Below, one piece after another: positions 34,860 through 42,347 of a stretch of 45,575 nucleotides of DNA. Position numbers and translations under genes: made by a program. Source of the stretch: a bacterium UBA2214 (GTDB lineage: Bacteria > Zhuqueibacterota > Zhuqueibacteria > Residuimicrobiales > Residuimicrobiaceae). The notes under the pieces were generated by a model, which made no database searches, had not been told where the DNA came from, and worked only from the letters and a program-made list of their open reading frames with translations. The first letter of the stretch is position 1. Every line of letters starts with the position of its first letter. Location: assembly GCA_002327255.1 (NCBI GenBank), contig DCUM01000020.1, forward strand, positions 1 through 45,575, read 5' to 3'.

Positions 34860-37166
34860 TTATTTGCGCCAGAAAAACGTCGCCTTGAGCATCAGGGTGC
34901 GATTGACGATCTCGGTGTTGTCCGGGCCCACCAGGCGGCCATCATTATAGACCAGATAGAGGTTGCTCTCCGGCGCATAAATCCAGCGCAGCAGCAGGTT
35001 GCTGATGATGCGCTCGCGTCCGCCGAAATTGAGCTTGTCGTCGTTCCACTGGGTATAGGCTTTCACGTACAGCCCGGTGGAGAAAAAGTAATAGACCCGG
35101 AGTCCCAGCGTGTTGGTATGAAAACGGCCCTGGGGCAGATCAATATAGTTGTGCGAATAACTGAGCTCCATGCGCAGCGGCTGAATGCGCGTCACGGTGC
35201 CGGTGAGGCCGGCGCTGGTGCTTTGACCGGTGTAGTAATCTCCATGATTCAGAGTGATCCCGCCGGCAGCAGCCCGGCCGCGGTCGCTCTGTGCGCTCAC
35301 AGAATACCCAACCCCCGTATACGTGGCCGAGGGAATGAGAAACCCCTTGCGCAGTTCCCAATCATAATCGACAAACTCCTGCGTCCGGCGCGCTTCCAGG
35401 TTGAGGTTGGCGCTGTTCTGAAACACGACGGCAAACGAAGCCTCAACGCTGTTGTCCAGCATCATGTCTTCATGGTTGGCGCGGTAATCGCCCTCCAACT
35501 GGTATTTGTATTGGCGGATGACGCGCGAATTTTTCGGACGCGGCGAATATTCGAGGGAGGCGCTGTTGAGGCGGTAATCGCGGCGGCGGTTGAATCCCAT
35601 CTCGGGATTGAAGCGCGCGCCGATGTCCTGATACGCGGTCGAAACCTGCCACAAATCGCTGTTATAATCCAGACTGAGTTTGCCCGCAAGATTCTCCCTG
35701 TTCATGTCCAGCCGCTCATTGCCAACGCTCTGCGCGGGCCCGCCGGTGCCGGCCAGATAACCGGAGAGTGTGAAATGGGTGCTCAACGGCAAATGGGTAT
35801 CGATCCCCAGCGAGCGGTTGTAATAGGGCGAATGGCTCTCCTCCTTGTTGAGCAGCATCATGCCGATGCTGCCGCGCCGCAGCACATCGCGGCTGAATCG
35901 CAGCACGGCAAAGTTGGTGGCATTCACCTGGATGCGCTTGCCATCCTCTTTGTTGAACGAGACATCGTCCGTTTGGATGTTCATCAATCCGATGCGGTAT
36001 GCGCCCATCTTGCCGATCATTTTGACGCCGCCGACAATGCGCGCCTCGTGGCCGTCCGCCAGCCCGAGACGCCGGCTGTAAAACAGATTCATGTCGGTTG
36101 CACTTTGTCCCCAATGGCCACTGCTGCCAAATGTGAAAACTTCAGCCCCCTCGAGAAAAAATTCCCGTTTCTCCGGATAATAGAGCGAAAAGCGCGTCAG
36201 GTTGACCTGTTCCTGGTCGGCTTCGACCTGGGCAAAATCGGTGTTGATGGTGAGATCCAGTGCCATATTGGCCGTAAGGGCCACCTTGGCATCGAGTCCG
36301 ACATCGTTGAGATGATCGGTCTTGAAACGGGTATTGAGGTCGTTTTCCAGGCCGCCGAGAAAATAGGGGCGCAGCTCAAGGTTGCCGCCCATTTTCAGCC
36401 CGGTCATGCCTTGCAGGCTCCCCGCCTCGGAGAGGCGAAAAATGGCGGCGCCGCCAAGATGTCGCGGAATGAGCTGCCAATAGACATGCTCATTTTTGCG
36501 GCGGATCATGCGCGCGCAATTTATTCCCCAGGTGCTGGCATCCTGCTCCGGAAAGCGCAGCGTTTTCCAGGGAATGGCGATTTCCAGAAACCAGCCCTCG
36601 CCGGTGATGCGCGCCTTGCACTCCCACACGCCGTCCCAGGCCGGATTGTAATTGCGGCCTTCGTTGGCCAGCTGCGCATCGCGTCTGGAGCCGTGGGCAT
36701 TGGTGATGAAATAGTACGCGCTGCGCTGGTCGTGATAGGTGTCGATGACCATCTCGAAATAGTCGTCATCGTCGACCACGGCGTCGCGGCGCATCTCGCG
36801 GGCGATGATTTTCTGCGGTTCGGAATCGAAGCACTTGATGCCGAAATAAAGGTTGTTGCGATCGTACAGCACACCGATTTCCGTTCGCTCCGTGGCGGGC
36901 AGGCCTTCCCGGGGCTCGCGCTGAAGAAAGTCGCCCTGAAAGGTCACCGCCTGCCATGAGGGATCGTCGAAGCGGCCATCGATGTGAATAGTGCCGGTTG
37001 CCGGGAGCACCTGGAGAACGCGTTTGCCGCTCGCGTCGATCGCTGCGGTGTTTTCTGCGGAGGGGCTGGATGGCAGGGAAACACCATAAAGCGCACAGGA
37101 CAAAGTGCAGACAGGCAAAAAAAGGCGAAAGACGCTGTTACTGTGGAAGCGACCTTTGGGGGGCAT
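34860..37166 (-). CDS. CBM9-DUF5916 outer membrane protein
   Basis: 768 residues; ATG 37166 follows GAGG by about seven bases. A signal peptide spans about 1-37. Residues about 55-240 form a carbohydrate-binding family 9-like domain (IHIDGRFDDPSWQ, LYFGIKCFDSEP, DDDYFEMVIDTYHDQRSAYYF, WFLEIAIPWKTLRF). The DUF5916 part follows: TINTDFAQVEADQEQVNLTRFSLYYPEKREFFLEGAEVF, then a long series of beta strands up to the C-terminus. DUF5916 proteins are predicted barrels found in many Bacteroidota-like genomes, often linked to protein or glycan use. The gene is monocistronic. Ligand unknown. Confidence 0.85.
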   Translation of the reverse strand: MPPKGRFHSNSVFRLFLPVCTLSCALYGVSLPSSPSAENTAAIDASGKRVLQVLPATGTIHIDGRFDDPSWQAVTFQGDFLQREPREGLPATERTEIGVLYDRNNLYFGIKCFDSEPQKIIAREMRRDAVVDDDDYFEMVIDTYHDQRSAYYFITNAHGSRRDAQLANEGRNYNPAWDGVWECKARITGEGWFLEIAIPWKTLRFPEQDASTWGINCARMIRRKNEHVYWQLIPRHLGGAAIFRLSEAGSLQGMTGLKMGGNLELRPYFLGGLENDLNTRFKTDHLNDVGLDAKVALTANMALDLTINTDFAQVEADQEQVNLTRFSLYYPEKREFFLEGAEVFTFGSSGHWGQSATDMNLFYSRRLGLADGHEARIVGGVKMIGKMGAYRIGLMNIQTDDVSFNKEDGKRIQVNATNFAVLRFSRDVLRRGSIGMMLLNKEESHSPYYNRSLGIDTHLPLSTHFTLSGYLAGTGGPAQSVGNERLDMNRENLAGKLSLDYNSDLWQVSTAYQDIGARFNPEMGFNRRRDYRLNSASLEYSPRPKNSRVIRQYKYQLEGDYRANHEDMMLDNSVEASFAVVFQNSANLNLEARRTQEFVDYDWELRKGFLIPSATYTGVGYSVSAQSDRGRAAAGGITLNHGDYYTGQSTSAGLTGTVTRIQPLRMELSYSHNYIDLPQGRFHTNTLGLRVYYFFSTGLYVKAYTQWNDDKLNFGGRERIISNLLLRWIYAPESNLYLVYNDGRLVGPDNTEIVNRTLMLKATFFWRK

Positions 37167-37409
37167 GAAAATCCTCAGTTGATGAGATGTTTTTCTTTAG
37201 TAACGATTGAGGCGAAGAGATGTTCTGCAAACGGAGTATGGTTCGTCCAACGCCAGGCCGGACCGCTTGCCGGTGCGCGCGCCGCAGAATCCGGATCACC
37301 GAGCCGCTTCAATTGTGATTGCTGCTGGACCGTACCATCAGATCAGCGATTGTTCGCTGCCCCCGATTGACTCAACCCGGCGGCCCCTGAGCGCCCGATG
37401 GTCCGTGAA

Positions 37410-37940
37410 TCAATCAGGCGGCACCCTCATTGGCACAATGCCATTGCCTTGATGTTCTTCGCGAACCCGGTCAATGAATGCGTCAGGCTGGTTGATCAGC
37501 GGATATTTCTTGATCACCAGGTATTTGAGCGTATCCGCCCCGGCATTGCGGATGCCGTGCAGACGGTTGGGTGGACAATAAAAACTCGAATACGCCGTGC
37601 CCCGGGCCGTCTCCTCGTCGAGCAAAAATTCTGCCGTCCCCTCCAGCACGAAAAAGAATTCATCCTCGCCATGCTGATGCGGCGCGTGGGTGCAGCTCGC
37701 GGGCGCCACGACACTCATCTTCAGCGTGCGGCCATCGATAAAAGTCTTGTCGATGAACCAGTATTGGTAGCCGACGCTGGTCGGGATGATTTTATCCCTG
37801 TCGAATTGATTGACGCAATTACGGATGGTGAAAACCATCCCGGCCGCGGCCGTGGAATCGGCCGCCACCTGCGACCCGAGCGTCAGGGGGATCCCCATAA
37901 AGGCCATGAGAATCAAAATCCATCCCGACTTGTAAATCAT
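37410..37940 (-). CDS. Secreted cupin-domain protein
   Basis: 176 residues. ATG 37940 with GGGAG upstream yields a signal peptide (about 1-27, MIYKSGWILILMAFMG...). A single cupin_2 barrel is clear: THAPHQHGEDEFFFVLEG gives metal ligands His88, His90 and Glu94, and CPPNRLHGIRN gives His128. Secreted small cupins can be oxygenases, isomerases or sensors. It is the last gene of a minus-strand group after GMP synthase and cyclophilin, separated by 201 bases that hold a short repeat, so it may have its own promoter. Reaction unknown. Confidence 0.82.
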   Translation of the reverse strand: MIYKSGWILILMAFMGIPLTLGSQVAADSTAAAGMVFTIRNCVNQFDRDKIIPTSVGYQYWFIDKTFIDGRTLKMSVVAPASCTHAPHQHGEDEFFFVLEGTAEFLLDEETARGTAYSSFYCPPNRLHGIRNAGADTLKYLVIKKYPLINQPDAFIDRVREEHQGNGIVPMRVPPD

Positions 37941-37959
37941 AGCGGCTCCCTGATAAGGA

Positions 37960-38128
37960 CCAATAACCCTATTCCTGGTGTCTCTCTTTTCGGCTTTGAC
38001 ACAATATGCGATATCTGCCACGTTTTTATCACCAATAACCCTGTTCCTGGTTGTGAAGCTTATGGGGCTGCCTGGTTCGACGGGCGGCAGACCTTCCCGA
38101 TACCAGCCGATGACTCTATTCGTGGTTG
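37960..38128. repeat. Three spaced copies of an ATAACCCTATTCCTGGT motif
   Basis: CCAATAACCCTATTCCTGGT at 37960-37979, CCAATAACCCTGTTCCTGGT at 38032-38051 and a weaker GATGACTCTATTCGTGGTTG at about 38109-38128, about 72-77 bases apart, all in one orientation, between the cyclophilin and cupin genes. They could be regulator sites or remnants of a tandem duplication. Confidence 0.5.
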
Positions 38129-38141
38129 TCGCCCTGTTCCC

Positions 38142-38876
38142 TTACCGTTTAACCATAATGGCGCGCTCGATATACACCGGTGTCGCGGGTTGCGACTTTT
38201 CGCCGCGCTTGTTGGGCACCGTTTCCACCTTGCCGAGTTTCAGCACCGTGTCCAATCCGCCGATCACCTTGCCGAAGACGGTATACTTGCCATCCAGCTG
38301 CGCCGTGCGCTCGCGCGACAGACAGATGAAAAACTGCGAGCCGCCGCTGTTGGGGTCCTGCGAACGCGCCATGGAGAGGATGCCGAGGTCGTGCGGGATG
38401 TCATTGAATTCCGCTTTCAGGAAATAGCCCGGATTGCCGGTTCCGTCGTTTTCCGGATCGCCATCCCGGGTGAGGATGTCGCCGCCCTGAATGACAAAGT
38501 CGTCGATGATGCGGTGAAACGCCGTCTGGTCAAAATAACCCGCCCGGATCAGGCGTTTGAAACTCTTGCCATGTTCCGGCGCGGCGTGCGTATAAAAAGC
38601 GATGACGATGGGCCCCAGACTGGTCTGCAGCACCGCGACTTCGCGTTCTGTCACCGCTTCGGCGCGCGTGTTTTTGACCTTGTCGAGAAGGGCGCTGATT
38701 TGCTGCGCCGAGAGCACCTCGCGCTGCACCGCCCCGGTGGCGTCGCGCGTTACCCTGGCTTTTCCGGATAAACGGCTCACCTGATCATCGCTCAGCATTT
38801 GATGCGGGTCGAACGTGCCGCCGCAGGAGAGGATCAGCAAGCCGCAGAGAATGAATCCTGAAATTTTGATTTTCAT
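38142..38876 (-). CDS. Cyclophilin-type peptidyl-prolyl isomerase lipoprotein
   Basis: 244 residues from ATG 38876 (AAGGA seven bases upstream). The signal ends LLILSC, a lipobox with Cys18. After a linker of about 70 residues comes the cyclophilin core: VLQTSLGPIVIAFYTHAAPEHGKSFKRLIRAGYFDQTAFHRIIDDFVIQGGD, AEFND, LGILSMARSQDPNSGGSQFFICL and LDGKYTVFGKVIGGLD. The catalytic FHR and QFFI segments are intact. It should catalyse proline isomerisation in the periplasm, anchored to a membrane. It follows the GMP synthase gene after 52 bases. Confidence 0.92.
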   Translation of the reverse strand: MKIKISGFILCGLLILSCGGTFDPHQMLSDDQVSRLSGKARVTRDATGAVQREVLSAQQISALLDKVKNTRAEAVTEREVAVLQTSLGPIVIAFYTHAAPEHGKSFKRLIRAGYFDQTAFHRIIDDFVIQGGDILTRDGDPENDGTGNPGYFLKAEFNDIPHDLGILSMARSQDPNSGGSQFFICLSRERTAQLDGKYTVFGKVIGGLDTVLKLGKVETVPNKRGEKSQPATPVYIERAIMVKR

Positions 38877-38928
38877 GGCGTTTCCTTTTCGTTCTGAATT
38901 CTGTGGGTCCATCATGCGGGTTTCCATG

Positions 38929-39891
38929 TTACACCGCCTCGATGGTGGATGGCGGTTTGGTGGCGATGTTATAGGTCACACTCACCACACCCGGCACTTT
39001 TTTGAGAATTTGTGCCGCCAGTTCTTCGAGCAGGCCGAAAGGCAGGCGCGTGGGCCTGGCCGTGCGCGCATCGAGGCTGTCCCAGCAGCGGATTTCAATC
39101 TGCATGCCAAAATCGCGTTTGCCGTTGCGCATGCCGGTGACGCGGTCGCTGTGGAGAATCGCCAGGTACTGGAATGCTTTCCTGTCCTTGAGTACCTTTT
39201 CGACGATCCCGGTCGCTTTGCGAATGGTCTCGATGCGTTGCGGCGTCGCCTCGCCGATCACGCGGGCCGCCAGCGCCGGGCCGGGAAACGGGATGCGCGC
39301 GAAAAGATCCGCCGGCAGTCCGAGCGCCTTGCCGAGCTTGCGCACACCGTCCTTGCGCAGTTGAATCAGGGGTTCGAGAATCTCGTAGCCGAAGGCTTCC
39401 CGGGGATCAATGCCGAGCTGCGCAAAGACATTGTGCTGCCGTTTGATGCCGGCGACGGTTTCGTCCACGTCGGTGAGAATGGTGCCCTGGAGCAGATGTT
39501 TGGCCCCGCTCTCCCGGACGATGCGGCCAAAGACCTTCTTGTAAAAGGTCTGGGTGATGGCCTCGCGTTTCTCTTCGGGATCCTCAATGCCCTTGAGCGC
39601 GGCGAAGAAGGCATCCCGGGCGTCGATGATCTCGACCTTGACGCCCAGCTTTTTAAAGAAAGCGACCACTTGCTGCGGTTCTTTATCGCGCATGAGACCG
39701 TTATCGATGAACACGGTTCTCAGCTTTTTGCCGAGGGCGAGGTGGCCGAGCATGGTGACCGTCGAAGAATCGACGCCGCCCGACAACGCATTGATGGCCG
39801 TTCCTGAAACGACGGCCGCCCTGATCTCTGCGGTTTGGATTGCGATGAACTCTTTGCAGTTGAGCTGGCGGGCTTTGATTTCCTGAATCAT
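38929..39891 (-). CDS. guaA: GMP synthase ATP-pyrophosphatase subunit, no glutaminase domain
   Basis: 320 residues; GGAG seven bases before ATG 39891. The P-loop SGGVDSS (37-43) and LRTVFIDNGLMRD, LLQGTILTDVDE, KRQHNV, PFPGPALAARVIGE and the C-terminal dimerisation domain ending NIATKPPSTIEAV identify the ATP-PPase and dimerisation parts of GMP synthase (XMP + ATP + ammonia to GMP). Most bacterial GuaA proteins are about 510-525 residues with an N-terminal class I glutaminase domain. Here the gene begins directly at the PPase part, as in the two-subunit archaeal type. No glutaminase gene is adjacent, so ammonia must come from a partner encoded elsewhere or free ammonia. Confidence 0.93.
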   Translation of the reverse strand: MIQEIKARQLNCKEFIAIQTAEIRAAVVSGTAINALSGGVDSSTVTMLGHLALGKKLRTVFIDNGLMRDKEPQQVVAFFKKLGVKVEIIDARDAFFAALKGIEDPEEKREAITQTFYKKVFGRIVRESGAKHLLQGTILTDVDETVAGIKRQHNVFAQLGIDPREAFGYEILEPLIQLRKDGVRKLGKALGLPADLFARIPFPGPALAARVIGEATPQRIETIRKATGIVEKVLKDRKAFQYLAILHSDRVTGMRNGKRDFGMQIEIRCWDSLDARTARPTRLPFGLLEELAAQILKKVPGVVSVTYNIATKPPSTIEAV

Positions 39892-39963
39892 TGATGGTCT
39901 CCTTTACAGACAGCGATTCGGCGTGACCTGCTGCCGTCCATCCGGGGGGCGCCGAAATAATCG

Positions 39964-40659
39964 ATGTCTGATAGATTTAAAATAAAACCAGGAATAACCT
40001 GGACAATCCCGCACGTTTCAGGTGGGGTAAGGCGTATGGCCGCGGCAGAAGCGGGCCTGCAGGCACTCTCAAACGACGGAAAAAATAAAATGCTGTTGGA
40101 TCACTTTGATCTGGTCGCCCGTTTTTATGACCGCGCCATAGGGCCGCACGAAGCAGAGCAGCTGCGCGAACAACTCGATCTCCCCGGGCACGGGCGGTTG
40201 CTGGATATCGCGGGAGGAACCGGACGCGTCCTCACCGGCCTGAAGCCCTGGGAGGGGACGTTCGTCCTTTGTGATTACTCCTTCCCCATGCTGCGACAGG
40301 CGAAACAGAAACACAGTGCGGCTCTGGTTCGCGCTGCGGCGGAAAAATTGCCTTTTGCGGACAATTTTTTTGAGCGTATTCTGATAGTCGATGCCTTGCA
40401 CCATCTCACCGATCAGACCCGAGCCCTGGCAGAGATGTGGCGAGTCCTTACACCCGGGGGCCGCCTGGTCATTGAGGAATTCGATGTTCACCACTGGGCC
40501 GTTAAAATCGTCGCCATTCTCGAAAAGATCGCGCTCATGCGCAGCCATTTCATGGCGCCCGCCGAGATACAACGCTTGATGGAAAACCTGGGGGCCAACG
40601 TGCAGGTGCGCTATCAGGGCAGCGCCAAGGCATGGGTTATTGCAGAAAAACCCGGATGA
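39964..40659 (+). CDS. Class I SAM-dependent methyltransferase
   Basis: Up to 231 residues. Methyltransferase_11/25-type fold: RLLDIAGGTGRVL (motif I, SAM binding), FVLCDYSFPMLRQAKQK (motif II with the acidic residue), LPFADNFFERILIVDALHHLTD (motif IV) and LTPGGRLVIEEFD. The FDLVARFYDRAIG segment before motif I is common in UbiE/demethylmenaquinone-like enzymes. The start is unsure: 39964 lacks a ribosome binding site, while ATGs at 40036 and 40090 are in frame; 40090 matches the usual family N-terminus best. Substrate unknown. It is divergent from the GMP synthase gene. Confidence 0.82.
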   Translation: MSDRFKIKPGITWTIPHVSGGVRRMAAAEAGLQALSNDGKNKMLLDHFDLVARFYDRAIGPHEAEQLREQLDLPGHGRLLDIAGGTGRVLTGLKPWEGTFVLCDYSFPMLRQAKQKHSAALVRAAAEKLPFADNFFERILIVDALHHLTDQTRALAEMWRVLTPGGRLVIEEFDVHHWAVKIVAILEKIALMRSHFMAPAEIQRLMENLGANVQVRYQGSAKAWVIAEKPG

Positions 40660-40667
40660 TATTCTGT

Positions 40668-41552
40668 TCAATCGAACAGGGCAAGACAGGCCTCAGGCAG
40701 TCTGGTCAATTTTTTAATCCGGACGTCGCGAAAAAAGACCTCGGCCGCTTCGCTCTGCAATTGAATCCTTCCTCTGGTGAGGGGGGTTATGACACCTTCT
40801 TCCACAAAACGCGAATTTCTCAGCACCATAACCACATGACCATTGACGATGTGGATGCTTTTATCTTCGTAACAGAGGAGCTCCAGGGTCGTCCAGCCAT
40901 TTTCAGGGCTCTCAAAATTGGCGCTGCGCAGGCAAAAGCCATTCCTGCCCGTGCCGGAGCCGATGGCGAGAAACGGCTGGCGTGTATCAGCCACGGTATT
41001 CATCAATGTCCCCTCGGGCGGGTAGGCGCGGACATCGATGGCTGAATGGGCGATACTCCAGTAATCGCCCATATGGCCTTCCATGATCTGGAACTCCTGC
41101 GACAGCATCCAAGAACGCCAGTAATCGACTCCGCAGGGGCCGATGGAATGATAGAGCAGCCCGGAGTCTTTGAGCTTGTCCAGCCGGGGCACCCATTTTT
41201 TCTCGCCCCACCGGACCTGCAGACAGAGCTGGTAATTTTCGAACTCTTCTTTCGTGAAAATGCAGCCGTAGGTTTCGCCGCTGATACGCAGGACGGGCTC
41301 CCCGTCATCGACTATGACCTTGAACACATTCGCTTCATTCTTGTTATGGCCGATCGGCGCCATGGGCTGGCCATCCTCACCTGTCGGTGGCTGGCCATTG
41401 TAGTCGATGCCATGCCGGTAACTTTGATACATCTCCCAGCGGGAGAGGTCATTGTCGAGGAGATCCATCCATTGGTGGTCGCGCTGACCGCACGAAACCA
41501 AACCCGCGCAAACGATGAACACGAACGCCCCAAATGGCCATTGATATTTCAT
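40668..41552 (-). CDS. DUF1080 (3-keto-disaccharide hydrolase-like) lipoprotein
   Basis: About 294 residues. The signal ends AGLVSC, a lipobox. The mature part is a concanavalin-like jelly roll of the DUF1080 family: WMDLLDNDLSRWEMYQ, VLRISGETYGCIFTKEEFENYQLCLQVRWGEKK, DSGLLYHSIGP, SQEFQIMEGHMGDYW, WTTLELLCYEDKSIHIVNGHVVMVLRNS and RGRIQLQSEAAEVFFRDVRIKKL. Members act on or bind keto-sugars and other glycans. It ends eight bases from the convergent methyltransferase. Start at 41552 or 41555. Confidence 0.88.
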   Translation of the reverse strand: MKYQWPFGAFVFIVCAGLVSCGQRDHQWMDLLDNDLSRWEMYQSYRHGIDYNGQPPTGEDGQPMAPIGHNKNEANVFKVIVDDGEPVLRISGETYGCIFTKEEFENYQLCLQVRWGEKKWVPRLDKLKDSGLLYHSIGPCGVDYWRSWMLSQEFQIMEGHMGDYWSIAHSAIDVRAYPPEGTLMNTVADTRQPFLAIGSGTGRNGFCLRSANFESPENGWTTLELLCYEDKSIHIVNGHVVMVLRNSRFVEEGVITPLTRGRIQLQSEAAEVFFRDVRIKKLTRLPEACLALFD

Positions 41553-41753
41553 CATGGTTCCATACCTAAGACATCATAAAAAACCTATTCCAGACATCAC
41601 CGGGCGATGGTTCGGGCGTGCAGGATGTGGATTGCAGGAACCTGTTGCATCACGCGCATTGTGGAATGCGGCACCTGTGATGTGGCTCTATGGACACAGC
41701 CGGTGCCTCCAGAATGCCCCTGGTCTCACAAAGTAAGACTTTAGCTTTTGAAA

Positions 41754-41957
41754 TTAATCGTTCAAAACAAACGTAATTCGCATCACGACGCGATACTGGG
41801 TGATGGCGCCGTCGACGACATCGATCTTTTGGTCCTTGACCCACACGCCGGTGACATTCTCCAGGGTTTTATTGGCGCGGGCAATGCCTTTCTCGATGGC
41901 ATCCTGAAAGCTCTGGGGCGAGGATGCGATGATCTCGGTGACTTTGGCGATACTCAT
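41754..41957 (-). CDS. Dodecin
   Basis: 67 residues, the usual dodecin length. MSIAKVTEIIASSPQSFQDAIEKGIARANKTLENVTGVWVKD and the following VVDGAITQYRVVMRITFVL match the three-stranded sheet and helix of dodecins, with the flavin-stacking Trp (GVWV). Dodecins form hollow 12-mers that store flavin. GGGAG seven bases before ATG 41957. A strong promoter stands about 290 bases upstream, leaving a long leader. Confidence 0.93.
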   Translation of the reverse strand: MSIAKVTEIIASSPQSFQDAIEKGIARANKTLENVTGVWVKDQKIDVVDGAITQYRVVMRITFVLND

Positions 41958-42242
41958 GGTTGACTCCCTTCCTGATGATTGGATGGTTTTTAAATCACAT
42001 GAACAAAATCAGCCGCACGCTTGCGCAGGCAGATACCCGAAAAAGGCTTACAGACCCCCTTGACTGGCTTATGTCAGCGCGATCCCTGCGCGGCAAATAA
42101 ATGACAGCGGATTCTTCCCCTTCGAGGTCCGGAAACAGTCCTTGAAGTGCCCGTGGAGCCCACTTTCATTTCGGTGCTCAGAGAGGAAGTGGCAAAGTGG
42201 TAGCCATGCGGACGCAGAATCCGTGGACTGACCCGCACCACA
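41958..42242 (-). other. Long untranslated leader before dodecin
   Basis: From the promoter at 42249-42277 the predicted transcript runs about 285 bases before the dodecin start. It contains short hairpins (CGGA/TCCG near 42220, TGGC/GCCA near 42200) and no convincing gene. It does not match the FMN riboswitch pattern. It may be a structured regulator or an independent small RNA. Confidence 0.4.
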
Positions 42243-42248
42243 TGCAGA

Positions 42249-42277
42249 ATATTAACAATTTCCAACCCCTTTGTCAA
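42249..42277 (-). promoter_or_regulatory. Strong sigma70-type promoter upstream of dodecin
   Basis: A perfect -35 TTGACA (42277-42272), a 17-base spacer and -10 TAATAT (42254-42249) on the minus strand, directly after the terminator of the peptidase gene. Confidence 0.75.
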
Positions 42278-42287
42278 GACAATAAAT

Positions 42288-42324
42288 AAAGCCTTTGGAA
42301 ATGATCCTGCCTTCCAAAGGCTTT
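42288..42324 (-). terminator. Intrinsic terminator of the M16 peptidase gene
   Basis: AAAGCCTTTGGAA (42288-42300) and TTCCAAAGGCTTT (42312-42324) form a perfect 13-bp stem with an 11-base loop. On the minus strand it is followed by TTTATTTATT-like sequence and lies 24 bases behind the peptidase stop. Confidence 0.88.
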
Positions 42325-42347
42325 CGATTCATGGTGAATCCCGGCGC

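Noticed and set aside
35118..36959. 613-codon open frame on the plus strand
   Set aside because: It is fully antisense to the CBM9-DUF5916 gene, which has clear domains and a ribosome binding site; the antisense frame shows no recognisable domain and arises from GC-rich third positions.
37398..38771. 457-codon open frame on the plus strand
   Set aside because: It runs antisense through the cupin and cyclophilin genes and their gap and has no family likeness.
41958..42242. FMN riboswitch upstream of dodecin
   Set aside because: The conserved blocks of the FMN aptamer (for example GGGTGAAATTCCC) are absent.
42060..42245. tRNA-like, 6S or SRP-like RNA in the dodecin leader
   Set aside because: There is no T-loop GGTTCGAATCC, the SRP GGAAG..AGCA tetraloop region does not fit, and no 6S bulge layout was recognised.
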